From: Cardinalis cardinalis
Lineage: Eukaryota > Chordata > Aves > Passeriformes > Cardinalidae
DNA: 64,000 nt
Direction: 5' to 3'
NCBI GenBank assembly: GCA_014549065.1
Contig: JACDOX010000015.1
Span: 3,086,747-3,150,746 of the forward strand
A program made the position numbers and the translations under genes. Below, in pieces: positions 40,501 through 49,466 of the stretch; positions within the stretch are counted from its first letter, which is position 1, and each line of letters opens with the position of its first letter. The notes beneath the pieces are model-generated. The model was not told where the DNA came from and did no database searches. It saw only the letters and a program-made list of their open reading frames with translations.

Positions 40501-43500
40501 TGCTCTTTTTCCTTTACATTGTAACCCAGAATTTATAAACAAGACTCCCTTTTCATGAGCCCTGATAACACTTAGCCTCCACAGGAATTCAAAGTTTACC
40601 TCGAGAAACAGAACACAAAAGTACACAAAGGCTTGCTCCTGTCTGGATTTTGCTGCAGGCTCTCAATGTCTAAGTCTCCAAGAACACAAACTGCAAGGCC
40701 CTGTCAGCTGAATTTCTGGNTTTCCAAAACTTCCTACTGTCTCATTAGAAAAAGAAAAGAGACAGAAGTTTGTTTCTGGTCTTCACTTTGAGAGACAAGC
40801 AGTTACATTCCTCTTGTGGGTTAAAAACAAAGATGAGCACATCTTATCTCTCAAAATGAAAATAAAAGAATGCAGTAGAGGCATGAAAATTGTTTTAAAT
40901 AGTTTTCATTATTTAAACAGACTNCATTGAAAATGGCCAGCACCTTCAATTGTGTTGTCCAGGCACTTTTGTACTTACTTAGAGGGTCACAAACTATTCT
41001 GTGGTNGTATCACAGACTCTGGAAGCAAATTCAAGCCAATGGAAAGCAAGCTTCATTTTTCAAGTTACTGCCTGTGCACCCTATAACCAACAATCCCCGA
41101 ATTTACAGGGGCCTGCACATCATGAGCTGCTGCCTGCTGATCCAGTCTGGCATTCCTCACAAGTCAGAGTCACATTTGCTCAGACTGGCCTTGTTTGCCA
41201 GCCCAAGTTCAGGCCTTTTTGATTTTGACACAAATCACTTGCTCTGTTGTTTCACTAGTACAATATTCAAACTAAGTATTATCTTCTGCAAAATCAGACT
41301 GAGTTTTCTTGCCCTTCTTTAGTTGGCATGGAGAGCAACTGAGGTAGACTGTGCTTACATTAGATTAAAAAAAAAAATCACTCCTTGTGCAATCCATTTA
41401 GAGTTTGCAGCATGCTTGAAAGCACCCTTTGCTCTCACAGACAATGGGCCAAGTTTCATTTTGTGTAATACAGGACACAGCACTGGCCTCTGAGCAGCTG
41501 CCCTCCAGGACAAGCAAAGGGACAGCTGCAATGGTGGGTAGAGCTGAAAAGTCTCTTTGCATTTCCCTAGTCCCTGTGAGGCTCTGGACNGGTCCCCACA
41601 NCTGCCCAGCTGCCTGAGGTGGCAGTGAGCCATCTCCATCCTGTCAGCCTGCTCTCCAGCCAGGCCAGCAGGATCCNCCATGTCCTGGGGGTGGCAGTCC
41701 CNNNGGNACTCTGCCCTTCCCCCTTGGGACAGGCTATGCCCATGGTGCACTACAAAGGCACCACCCTGCAAGTGGAACACCACCAGCCTGTTTTTCACAC
41801 TGCCACTTCAGCCCCTGCTGACTTGTGCAAATCCTGAGTGACTCCCCTCAAGTTAGCTGACCTGCTGTGGGACAAAAGAGGGACAGTTAAGGGACACTTG
41901 TTTCCCATGGAGGATGAAATGCTGCCCATTTATTAGAGCATGACGTTTAATAGCACCAGCCATACACAGGTTTGGAGGAAACCAAAGGGTAGAATTATGA
42001 CTGCAGACTTCTGAGTCCAGCAGAACACCTCACTTGCTAAATCCCCATGTGTCAATTCTCAAATCTGCAGAGGCTAAACAGTTCATGCTTCGACCTCAAG
42101 TCAAGGATGTGAAGAAGACAACCTTACAGCAGTGTAAAAGGGCCACACATCAAAGTGACCCAATTCAGGCTAAGCTTATTGACTCCAGGGAATTAGATTA
42201 TTTTACTGGCAGAAGCTCCAAAAGGCATAAATCAGAATAACAAAACAGAGTTGTTATTAAGCTCAAAAATCTTAGGCTGATATACAGGGGGTTCAAAAGG
42301 AAGTCAAAACAACCTACCCCTGGCGAGGTAAAACAAAGGAATAAGCAGTTTGGGTGAACTGCTGGTCTGTGAGGTCAAGGAATAGATGCCATGGATCTGG
42401 ACAGGCNGTGCCAGCTGTCACATAAAAAGCTTACAAAGAGTTGGCTGAGCCCTCCCCCAACAAGAGGTTAAGCAGGAAAACTTTCCAATGATGAAAAATA
42501 AGGTACCACCTGCTCCTGTTAGGTTAGCTGCTTGGGGAGCAGCACAGTGTGAAATTCAACATCCACATTGACTAGGCTGAAGGGAGGAGACATGAAGCAA
42601 GGACATGGCCCTGCAAAGAGCAAGAGCACAGACAGGAAAGGAATGGGTTTGCCACGGGCTGCAGAGAAAGGGATGTGTCTGGGCAGAATATGCCCAGCCC
42701 TGGGTAGGCTTAGGAAGCCCTCTCCTCCCTAAGCTCCCTTCACAGTCAGGGAAGGCAAATAAGCCTCCTCTGGAAAACAATCTAGAGCACATGAAGGAAG
42801 CTGCTACTTTAAATCCCCCTGTAGTGTCTCAAGGAGAGTACAGAAAGCTCCTGTAGCCCTTCCTGGTGCTTTTAGTCTTACCCTTGGGATACCTTTGCAA
42901 ACTATTGTAGGTATCTAGATTTNAGTTAACAGAGACAACATGGACTGAAAATAATCTGATGTGCTCATAAGTATTTAATATATTTCCTAAATATCAACTT
43001 CCCATATATCATAACTTTCCTTACCATCTTCAATCATCCTTTATGCTGAAACATACAACCATATACCTCTGCATATTTTTAATTTCCTGGGCAAGAGAAA
43101 GCACTCAGGAAATGGCTGCCACATCTAAAAATATTCCTATTGATGTAATTAAAAGATATGCTTTTAAAATTTGGGAATGTTAAAGTCACATGCTAACACT
43201 AAGAAAAAAAAAACAACCAAAAACAACCTCCCACCATTTGTTCATACCAAAGAAGCAATATCACAGGCAAACCATTTAAGAAATACTGCCCAAGAGCCCT
43301 GCCTTCTGATAGAGCTGAACAACTGCACAGGGTCTAAAAATGCCCTTCCAACACCAGTGTAATCTACAAACACCAGCAAGCCTCCTGTGCTCAGGCATTC
43401 AGCTGGAATCTGCAAGTCACATTTAGTCTGGCCTCTCATCATGTGAGGGGCCAGAGTAATCCCCTTACAACTCCTGTGTCTCTTTCATTCATTCATTCCT

Positions 43501-46500
43501 CCTGCCCACTGGAAGAGGNGGCAGGGTTTCCCTAACAAGTGTCATACTTTCCAACACAATTCCCAAGGTGCCTGTCACCTTGGCATTAGATAATAANCTC
43601 CTCATTTACTTCAGTTGCAAAATCCAAGGCTTTCCAGCTCCCTTCTTTGTTCCACAGCTCCTGAAAGAGGGATTTCTTAGCTGGATTCTCTCACTCCATC
43701 CTTCTATTAAATGTGGTATTTATAACCAATGCCAAAGAAAAGCTTTTTCTAGCATCTCAGTTGGCTGGAAACATAAAGACATATTTTGTCTAACTAGTAT
43801 GAGCCACTTCCTGATCTCATTTCCACCAGCACATATCCAAGTCGGTTAGAGAAATCACGCCATGTAAAATCAGTCTCACAGAGGTCACATCCTGGCTTTG
43901 AGTATTCAAATTACTTGTCTAAAAGAACAGCTTTATTAAAATAACTAATGACTGTCTCCGGCATCAAAACCAAAGACAAATTTGGTGAGGAGAGAGTGAA
44001 TGATAATTTTAAATGGCAATCTAGACAGACAACACCTGAATTCCCAGGCACCTTCTTATTTGAATATCCAGTGCCTTGTAATCAAGGGATCTACCTTTAA
44101 AAATAAATAATCAGTGTTGAGGCCCAAGTCTGCTGGTGGCTTCTCTGTGGCAGCTGCAGCTACAGAATTTCCAAACATACTCTAGATTTTGGAGAGACAT
44201 GAGCAGTAGCTGTATATTTATGGCTAAAAAAGTACCTGAACTCCATGCTCACAAAAGATGCCAGCTTAGGGGGCTTTTTGTCCCTTTTGGGGCTTGGGGT
44301 ATTTTACTTCAAAAGAGAAAATGTATCTATGAGGCAAGCAGGGCAATGGAACAAGCATCTGAATGTTGTTGTTCCTCCAGTGTGATCTGAAGTTAACTTT
44401 GTATAACAGCATCCAGGGANGGAAAGCATCCATCACTGTCAGGCTCCTGTTCTGGACTGGTGTGTAGAAGTGGGAATTAATAGAAGGCAGCATTATAACA
44501 GAGGCAGATAGCAGAACCAATGTAATGAAAATTACTTCTATTTGCACCAGTTAATTCCAGCCTAGGAAATTCTGGAAGTCACTACTAGCAAAAACTAGGT
44601 TTTAATTTCTATGTTTGGTATAGATGTAACTATACATATATTTAAAATATCTCTTTGAGTATTTCTATTGATTTGATTAGTAAGAAATTGAATTATTCTG
44701 CCCATCCACAAGTGTCTGCTCCTCAGCCATACCACATGGTCTAATTCTGTCTTTATTTGAGTTTTAGAAGTGAAAAGTACAAGCATTTTCTGAAATCTCT
44801 ATGCAAAAACAGGGTGAAAGGAAATCACTGGTATTAAAAGATGAAGGAGGATGTCTTACACCAGCCTATCTAACAACTATTCAAGCTGGAAGATTAGTAT
44901 TGGGCAAGAATTAGTATCTGTGGGCATGAAAATCTTTCAGATAGTGGAAGTGGCCACTGAGCAAAGTGCTGGGCCAGAGCTGACTCCCACCTCTGTGTTT
45001 CCCAGTTCTGCAGGCAGGAGGGCAGCCCTGGGTCTCAACTAATCCTACTTCCCCCAGCAAGGCTGTGTCCATGTAATATTCCCTGGCTCCAGGCATGGGT
45101 ACTCTGCGTCTGGTTACACACGAACCACTAATGTGCCGAAAGATGAGGAACAATTCAAACTTTACACAGAGATGACCTAAAGCAATATTCACTAGGTCAC
45201 AGCAAGCAGCCTTACAGCAACACACTATAAAGCACCATGTAAGAGAATCCCAATTAACATCACCCCAGGACAACAGCTCATNTTGGGACTGCACAATTGT
45301 TTCAAGCAGTCCATTGACTGAAAGCACAGGGATCCTCAGCTCTGCTTCCTTTTGCAGCCCTACCAGGTAAGCCCTGTTACTCAAGAAGCATGTATCAAAC
45401 AACACCACGGATGGGAGGAATTTCAACACCTCCCACTCTTTATAAGTGTACCTGAGCTTCTTGCCTGATTCCTTCATATTCCACCCTCATTTTCTTCTGA
45501 GCATCCTCATCAACGCTGGGGTCACCTATCCTGCTGAACAACGAAGCAGCTTCCTCCAGCAGCCTTTCCAGCAGGACTGACTGATTTAGGACATCATTCT
45601 GCAAAACCTGAGCATGGCTCAGCTGCCACTGCTTCTCCTTTAAGCCAAGCTGCAATTCAATGTCAGGCTCCAAGGTGACCCTCATGTTGTGAATCCATGT
45701 GTAAAACTCATTCTGGGCTTTCAGGTACTCGCTCCAGTGCAGCCAGACCCATTCAATGCGGCTGTTGGGGAGAGAAGACAGAGGAGTTAGATGAAATGAT
45801 GACGGGAGAGTGGAGACCAATTCCAAAAGGCCTTCAAAGCAGTGCACAAGGTTCTCAGCAGTTATAACTTGCTCTGACTTCTCAGGGTTTGGATTCACTT
45901 CCCAGGTCCTCTCTGCTTTGGGGAGGAAATATTCTGTACAAGGCCCTGAGCAAACTCATCATTGCAGGCCATGGGGGGCGTGGGCCAGGTTGTGAAAGCA
46001 GAGCACTGAGGTCTCCCTGATCCTCTCCCTCCACACAGTCCCCAGAATGCTCATGGGACTGGAATTAGCAGGGAATTGCTGTCTACAATCCAGGGAGCAG
46101 AGAAANGCAGGAAGCACTTTATGAAAGCACTGGAGGAAACAGCTGCCTCAACACAGCCAAGATGTATTTGTCTTACCTGTGACAATGAGTGATGTATATG
46201 GCTGTCTCTTCCCACAGGGCTTTAATGTCCTTCAGTTTAGAGAGTACCTCACGCTTCTTCTCCTCACTGATGCTGCGAAGAGCAGCATCNGCCTTCACAA
46301 GAATCAAGTCCATTTTCAAGCTGCCTTCTGGTTCCAGGGCACGTATTTTCTGTGAGAAAAACAAATGACACTGAAAGCATGGAAAGAAAACAAGCATAGT
46401 TGATGAAATGTTAACTTTGTTTTTACCCTGGAATCATGAACTCATAGAATCATTTAGGTTGGAAAAGACCCTCACAATCATTGAGTCCAGTTGTTAACAC

Positions 46501-49466
46501 AACACTACCATGGGATGGAAACATTTTTCTACCGCACAGACAATTAACCCTTCCCACCTAACTCCCTGCTGCAGTTTCTCCTGAAAGGAAAATAAGAATG
46601 TTTTTTCAGATATGTTTATTCTTAAACATCCTAAAGGACTGAATTTAATTGAATACCACACAGCAGTTGAAAAACATTTAAGTCAGCTACAAAAACAGAC
46701 CATCCTCTATGAAATGCCTGTGGCTGTGTTTCCATTGCTGTTATAAGGTTACAGCACTGGGTTGCCACTGGCCAGCTGCTCTTCCCCACCTGCCAAAGCA
46801 CAAAGAGGCAACCTCCACAGGCTACACTGCAACCTCTCCATTTTAAGCTATGCTATAAGAAATCATGAAGCATATTAAAAAAGCTTCCTAGTGCAAATAA
46901 AAGTTGGCTTAGAAAAGAAGCCAAGAGAAATTAACTAGTGGAATTTTCTGCCTGCTACCAAATTTTGCTTCGCCCCTAAATTGCTAAGTTATGAATTGGT
47001 GAAAATGTGTATCTTACACAAATAGGAATNCCAGGAACTGAAAGTGGAGTCATCTAATTTTAAGTATCCGGAGATGGAAAAATCAGCACAAGTTCTGTAC
47101 AATTTAACAGATTAATTATCCCCCAATTCAGATGTCAGCTTTCAACATTACTTTATCCAAACTTCTGATACTATCAAATTAGCTTTTCTTGCTGCTCTTC
47201 CATAAACTCCTGGCAAACTGCAGACTTTCCAGTTTGAAGAAAAAGGCTTCTACAATGAAAACACCAAGATTTCCAAAATCAGTGATTACTTTTGGTAAAA
47301 ATTAGGCCTATGGGATTTGATCATGTCAGTTATTGCAAAGGTGAGACAAGTAAAAGGCCTTTGGATCTCCAGTGCCACATTCTGGGAAAAGCAAAGCCTG
47401 TTCTTTTGGCATATAGACAGCACACCTGCCTGTGATGTATCAACAGTTGTTTGGAGAAATTATTTACTAAGAAAGGTGTGATTAATAGAATCCANGGAAG
47501 CAGGGCAAAGGGCAGGGCAAAGCAAGAAAATACAAGCCACAGCTATCATCCAACAGCTAAAGTGTAAGAGTAAACCTGTATTCTAAGCCTGTATTCTTCC
47601 AGCAATTAGAAGCAAACAACAGCTGGAGAGAAAGAAGTGGCTGTACAGTNATTTTTCTTTTTCAAATCTGTTTTTTACATTACTTGTCTCATTGGCTGAC
47701 AATTTCATTAACAAATTAACAGAAAATAAACCACAGGAAGGAAGTATGAAAAAAACCTGGCAAGCCAGGTGCAAAAAAAGAACTGAAAACTAAACAGTGG
47801 ATTTGAAGACAGCCAATAGGTGAAGCAGTGAGCACATCATGAGGACATCTGAACTGGAGACAGAAGCCAGGCCCAGAAAGGAGGCAGGACGAAGGAGCAG
47901 GAGGGGGNTAAGTTACACACAGGAAGAAAGAACTTGTCAATCTTTAGAATGATGAATCTCCAAAGTGTGAGTTGAAAGAATTTCTTAATATGACTTTTTG
48001 CATGTTACAGACCTCCTGTAAAGCCCACAGAAGTAAACAGGCTTCAGCAGTTCAGGCCATATCACATCACCACAAACCTCCAGACCCTATAACTTGTTAT
48101 CTCTGCCATGAATGTTCCCCCTTTGCCAAACTATCACTCTTCTACTCGAGTTCCTGTGTCTCTTGTGTGCTTCTTGAGACTGTACACATAGTTTTCCAGA
48201 CAAAAGAAAAGGGTGAAAATAATTTAAGGTTAGAAAAATAAAACTATAGACCAAGACAAAATGCTTCAGATTTTTATGACTGACATGCAAGTCTAGCCAC
48301 CATCCATCAGTCCATGAACAGTCTCTATATTATGCCACAGGCAAGATCCATCTTCCAATAAACCACAGTTAAGGAAAAAGGCTGAAGACATCACTGTAAA
48401 CTACCTCATCATCCATGTAAGCCTGCAACATTTTTTGTCAAACTCCAGAAGAGGCAGACCAAATATAAATAGACACACAAAAGGAGAGGCTTTGGGGTAA
48501 GCAACAATGGGAAAGATCTTGCCATTTAAATTAAAGAACAGATTACTTGGAATTACAGGTAATAAAAGTATAAAAATAGTTTAAATGTTAGTCACAGAAA
48601 GATCACCACTCCCTCCAATGGTACAAATGGGACAAACAGGAGTGTTTCCTTCTCTGAGATTACAAGACCTAGATAACATCTAATGAAACCAAAGTTAATG
48701 AATGTGAAATCATTGTAAGAGAACACGCACAATCTGCAACAGGATCTCACTGAGAAGAGTTATAAAACAGATTAAGTAAAACCAGGAAAAAAAAAGAGAA
48801 CTTTTACCTTTTCATTGAACAGATCATAAAGGGGATCTGTAAACCCTGTTATCATCAGGGTTATGGAAAAGGACAAAGGAATTACTCTAAAACAGCCCAT
48901 TACCAGGACACTGCAATCTTTTTCAATCAGTGCCAGAGTCCTGGAGGGGGTGGAACACTAACATGATCTGATTCTTTTATACTATATGCTGGTTGTCTGC
49001 AAATTACTATGGTAATTGCAAGCAGCAACCAAATTGTTCCAGGCTTGAGGAGTGTGTAAACATTTTAACCTGCCAAACCTGCTGCTAGTGTTCCAAATCA
49101 ATCTGAAAAGCTTGGAAGCCAGTGATAGCAAATTGCTATCCTCTTTTTCTACATCTGTAAACAATTTGCAAATAGAAAATTCAAAAGAATGCTGATGTGA
49201 ACCCATCCACACAGGCCCAATGCTCCAACAAGCAGGGGCAGCTGACAATTTCCTGATGGAAAACTCCTGAGTGAGAGCCACCTCTGAGTCCCATTGCTCT
49301 TCCCTTACCTCAGTCTCTCTCAGTCTGGCTTCCAGGGCAGATCGAGGTCCTTTGGTGTTGTCATTGATCCTCAGTCTCTCTTGGATGGCCTTCATCCAAG
49401 CTTCTGCATTCTCCACACTGCTGTCAAATTCATCCTGGAGCTGCTGAGTCATCGCATTTGAGGAAG
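16315..49466 (-). CDS. SYNE3: SYNE3 (nesprin-3), whole coding gene, 16 coding exons
   Basis: Nesprin-3 is a spectrin-repeat protein of the outer nuclear membrane. Family knowledge says its KASH tail binds SUN1/SUN2 in the perinuclear space and its N-terminal repeats bind plectin, linking the nucleus to intermediate filaments. The sequence shows 16 exons on the minus strand: 49309-49466, 46177-46349, 45452-45761, 40297-40458, 39244-39588, 37879-38015, 35845-35992, 34914-35096, 34528-34671, 33439-33573, 32311-32472, 31428-31591, 30404-30530, 30074-30229, 29264-29413 and 16315-16515. All have AG/GT borders and compatible phases, giving 946 codons plus stop without an internal stop. From memory of the human protein (about 975 residues), exon lengths and many motifs agree. 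The C-terminus ends LRYEGPPPT, as in nesprin-3, and no actin-binding CH domains precede the repeats, unlike giant nesprin-1 and -2. The symbol is secure. Two splice choices and a possible missing small exon are flagged separately. Confidence 0.95.
16434..16455. repeat. CAG/CTG-type trinucleotide run inside the KASH exon
   Basis: On the plus strand the sequence is GAGCAGCAGCAGCAGCAGCT-like. On the coding strand this gives consecutive CTG/CTC leucine codons of the KASH transmembrane helix. The pure core is five CAG units at about 16438-16452. Confidence 0.8.
16553..16636. repeat. 27-bp tandem repeat, three copies
   Basis: Three direct copies occupy 16553-16579, 16580-16606 and 16607-16633, followed by a three-base start of a fourth. 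Each begins CATTGCTGG and ends TACTTCAAATA or TACTTCGAATA, with two or three mismatches between copies. The array lies in the intron, 37 bases upstream of the KASH exon acceptor. Confidence 0.95.
20240..20264. repeat. Poly-T tract followed by (TG)n
   Basis: A run of about fifteen T bases (20240-20254) leads into GTGTGTGTG. The surroundings (20215-20240) are also T/G rich. It lies in the large last SYNE3 intron. Confidence 0.8.
23727..23753. repeat. 14-bp tandem duplication
   Basis: ACTTCTCTCAAGT occurs at 23727-23739 and 23741-23753, in the large last SYNE3 intron. Confidence 0.85.
29264..29413 (-). CDS. SYNE3: SYNE3 coding exon 15 (last spectrin repeat, second part)
   Basis: The exon encodes residues 831-880: ELQSRVPHGQQLFEDLLHL, DLEELRYRWMLYKSKL and REALSSP. 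LEDLRYQWMLYKSKL is the corresponding human stretch, so identity is clear. The acceptor is TTGCCTTTAG and the donor CACCA|GTAAGT, phase 0. It is followed by a 12.7 kb intron before the KASH exon. Confidence 0.94.
30074..30229 (-). CDS. SYNE3: SYNE3 coding exon 14 (last spectrin repeat, first part)
   Basis: The exon encodes residues 779-830: EKMGEGQTASSHLKLLQNFE, EWLRGENTKLTKILAG and SAEEIKxHQSKLE. It is collinear with the human segment F..LL.NF..WL..EN.KL..I. The acceptor is TATCCCAG and the donor CTTGAG|GTTAGT, phase 0. The N at 30094 is the first base of an NCA codon, so the residue could be Thr, Ala, Pro or Ser. Confidence 0.93.
30404..30530 (-). CDS. SYNE3: SYNE3 coding exon 13 (basic linker)
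   Basis: The exon completes Gly736 and encodes residues 737-778: LLKKWQLSRPVADKKKKRAF, then SRWMSRPAFHLFDVDPSHKE. This is the non-helical basic linker between the central spectrin repeats and the last repeat, a poorly conserved part of nesprin-3. The KKKKR cluster may simply be linker charge. The acceptor is GTTTCCAAG and the donor AAGGAG|GTGAGA, phase 0. Confidence 0.88.
31428..31591 (-). CDS. SYNE3: SYNE3 coding exon 12
   Basis: The exon encodes residues 682-735 and two bases of Gly736: RLLAEFPDKEIQLHLVEAHG, then VMENSSPEETAHVQAEL and SWKSLKEMAT. It matches the human segment RL.AEFP.KE.QL..VEA.G in order and length. The acceptor is GCATTTCAG and the donor ACTGG|GTAAGT, phase 2. There is no in-frame ATG-initiated long frame here, so simple open-frame searches miss this exon. 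Confidence 0.93.
32311..32472 (-). CDS. SYNE3: SYNE3 coding exon 11
   Basis: The exon encodes residues 628-681 from MMIQQSEDHVQKHWAY through LSDLQQWISVTRERI to EGRLEDLE. The LxxLxQWI.VT core fits a spectrin-repeat helix and the nesprin-3 order. The acceptor is CATTTGTAG and the donor CTGGAG|GTGAGA, phase 0, 54 codons. Confidence 0.94.
33439..33573 (-). CDS. SYNE3: SYNE3 coding exon 10
   Basis: The exon encodes residues 583-627. It begins MIQDDLAELAIHMEEVEKL and ends HEMNQLSSDSQALKRSLE. The MNQLSSD.QAL.RSLE motif is characteristic of nesprin-3. The acceptor is TTTTCCTCTGCAG and the donor CTGGAG|GTAATA. The exon has 45 codons, the same as I recall for human. Confidence 0.95.
34528..34671 (-). 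CDS. SYNE3: SYNE3 coding exon 9
   Basis: The exon encodes residues 535-582: NLILQHKNFDAGFAPLQKKL, a Lys/Glu-rich helix, and GKKTQLQRLQ. It is 48 codons, phase 0 on both sides, and collinear with the human segment containing QHKDF.AAFEPLQRKL. The acceptor is CCATCTAG and the donor CTCCAG|GTACAT. Confidence 0.94.
34914..35096 (-). CDS. SYNE3: SYNE3 coding exon 8
   Basis: This 183-base exon encodes residues 474-534. It starts AALAESSQFKEKF, continues TMLQLKKDLLNNVLGEE and ends HKSLLQSKSKLQ. TMLQLKKDLL and the closing SLLQ.KSKLQ are strong nesprin-3 signatures. The acceptor is CTCATTCAG and the donor CTCCAG|GTGAGC, phase 0 at both ends. Confidence 0.95.
35845..35992 (-). CDS. SYNE3: SYNE3 coding exon 7 (donor choice uncertain)
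   Basis: The exon completes Ser424 and encodes residues 425-473, with AQLWRLIQNPLQSFEQWKPSVQ and ending PELAHIE. The acceptor is TATCCCTACAG. I place the donor at GAG|GTAGCA because this joins in phase to the next exon and HIE aligns with the end of the human exon (PQIE). With this end the exon is about nine codons shorter than the human one. Open frame continues for a further nine codons (VAKLLLSSE), but no in-phase GT donor follows. Confidence 0.85.
37879..38015 (-). CDS. SYNE3: SYNE3 coding exon 6
   Basis: The exon encodes residues 379-423 and two bases of Ser424: ATKAALAAEESKIERL, then AQLKELLRFSQDVQP and AIQQYQ. It was found by translating between flanking exons and matches the nesprin-3 segment with the same length and phase. 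The acceptor is TTAAG preceded by a 15-base T run on the sense strand, and the donor is CAGAG|GTACTG. The frame closes soon after, so this exon has no long open frame around it. Confidence 0.92.
38822..38848. repeat. (TA)n/(TG) microsatellite
   Basis: Alternating TATATATATATATGTATATATATATT in the SYNE3 intron between the exons at 39244 and 38015. Confidence 0.9.
39049..39098. repeat. Short tandem repeat, 19-bp period
   Basis: GATTCCATTGTT (12 bases) is followed by two 19-base copies of GATTCCATTGTTGGCAGTY at 39061-39079 and 39080-39098. It is intronic, about 150 bases past the donor of the 345-base SYNE3 exon. Confidence 0.92.
39244..39588 (-). CDS. SYNE3: SYNE3 coding exon 5 (coiled spectrin repeats)
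   Basis: This is the longest exon (345 bases, residues 264-378). It opens EIAKDIRSGG and contains AEVIQNTSPLG and a charged heptad region ELRKALEKLKLLSSEEEERL. It ends EDEFVTLWKKCN. NTSPLG and EEEERL also occur in human nesprin-3. The acceptor is TTTTTGCAG and the donor AAT|GTAAGT, phase 0. A short tandem repeat lies about 150 bases downstream in the following intron. Confidence 0.95.
40297..40458 (-). CDS. SYNE3: SYNE3 coding exon 4 (spectrin repeat)
   Basis: The exon encodes residues 210-263, from NRVKLLETITKEHEQY to EDKLKALK. The acceptor CTTGTTACAG is good. The donor is AAG|GTCCTT, which departs from consensus at +3 to +6. I chose it because the resulting 54 codons equal the human exon length and the next exon starts in phase 0 with EIAKD. 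The frame stays open past this point in the intron, so sequence alone would also allow a later end. Confidence 0.88.
40459..45451 (-). other. SYNE3: SYNE3 intron (5.0 kb)
   Basis: Intron between coding exons 3 and 4. No element recognised. A GC-richer patch at 41560-41800 has several Ns in a row at 41702-41704, the only N cluster seen. Confidence 0.8.
45452..45761 (-). CDS. SYNE3: SYNE3 coding exon 3 (spectrin repeats 1-2)
   Basis: This 310-base exon completes Ser106 and encodes residues 107-209. It includes RIEWVWLHWSEYL, IELQLGLKEKQWQLSHAQ and LLEEAASLFSRIGDPSVDED, which are near-identical to what I recall of mammalian nesprin-3, so this is the most conserved piece of the cytoplasmic part. 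The acceptor is CCCCAACAG and the donor CTCAG|GTACAC, phase 0. Heptad-like spacing of leucines and the aromatic WVWLHW fit spectrin-repeat helices. Confidence 0.96.
46177..46349 (-). CDS. SYNE3: SYNE3 coding exon 2 (spectrin repeat 1)
   Basis: The exon encodes residues 49-105 and two bases of Ser106, beginning KIRALEPEGS and ending WEETAIYITHCH. The helix pattern and the WEET...THCH motif match the first spectrin repeat of nesprin-3. The acceptor is TTTTTCTCACAG and the donor CACAG|GTAAGA, phase 2. One N at 46290 falls in a GCN codon, so the residue is alanine whatever the base. A CR1 LINE fragment sits about 80 bases upstream of this acceptor. Confidence 0.95.
46350..49308 (-). other. SYNE3: SYNE3 intron (3.0 kb)
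   Basis: Intron between coding exons 1 and 2. It contains the small reverse CR1 fragment near its 3' end and nothing else recognisable. Confidence 0.8.
46431..46530 (-). mobile_element. CR1-type LINE fragment, reverse orientation
   Basis: The plus strand reads 'catagaatcatttaggttggaaaagaccctcac', 'atcattgagtccag', the reverse complement of a CR1 3' end. Only about 100 bases are recognisable. It lies in a SYNE3 intron, close upstream of the acceptor of coding exon 2. Confidence 0.85.
49309..49466 (-). CDS. SYNE3: SYNE3 coding exon 1 (initiator ATG)
   Basis: This exon carries 14 bases of 5' UTR and codons 1-48. The start is the ATG at 49450-49452, opening MTQQLQDEFD, which matches the known nesprin-3 N-terminus. 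The acceptor is a pyrimidine-rich stretch ending CAG just upstream, so there must be at least one further non-coding exon 5'. The donor is GAG|GTAAGG at 49307-49308, phase 0. Residues such as NAEAWMKAIQERL begin the first spectrin repeat, the part that in nesprin-3 alpha contributes to plectin binding. The open frame continues upstream of the ATG (ASSNA), but this lies in UTR and immediately meets the acceptor, so the conserved ATG is preferred. Confidence 0.95.

Noticed and set aside
44911..45477. 188-codon minus-strand frame
   Set aside because: Only its last part overlaps the end of a SYNE3 exon, and in another frame. The rest is intron without homology that I recognise.
16315..49466. Identity as SYNE1 or SYNE2 rather than SYNE3
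   Set aside because: The gene is compact with 946 codons, starts MTQQ without CH domains, and its repeat and KASH sequence matches nesprin-3 in order and exon length.
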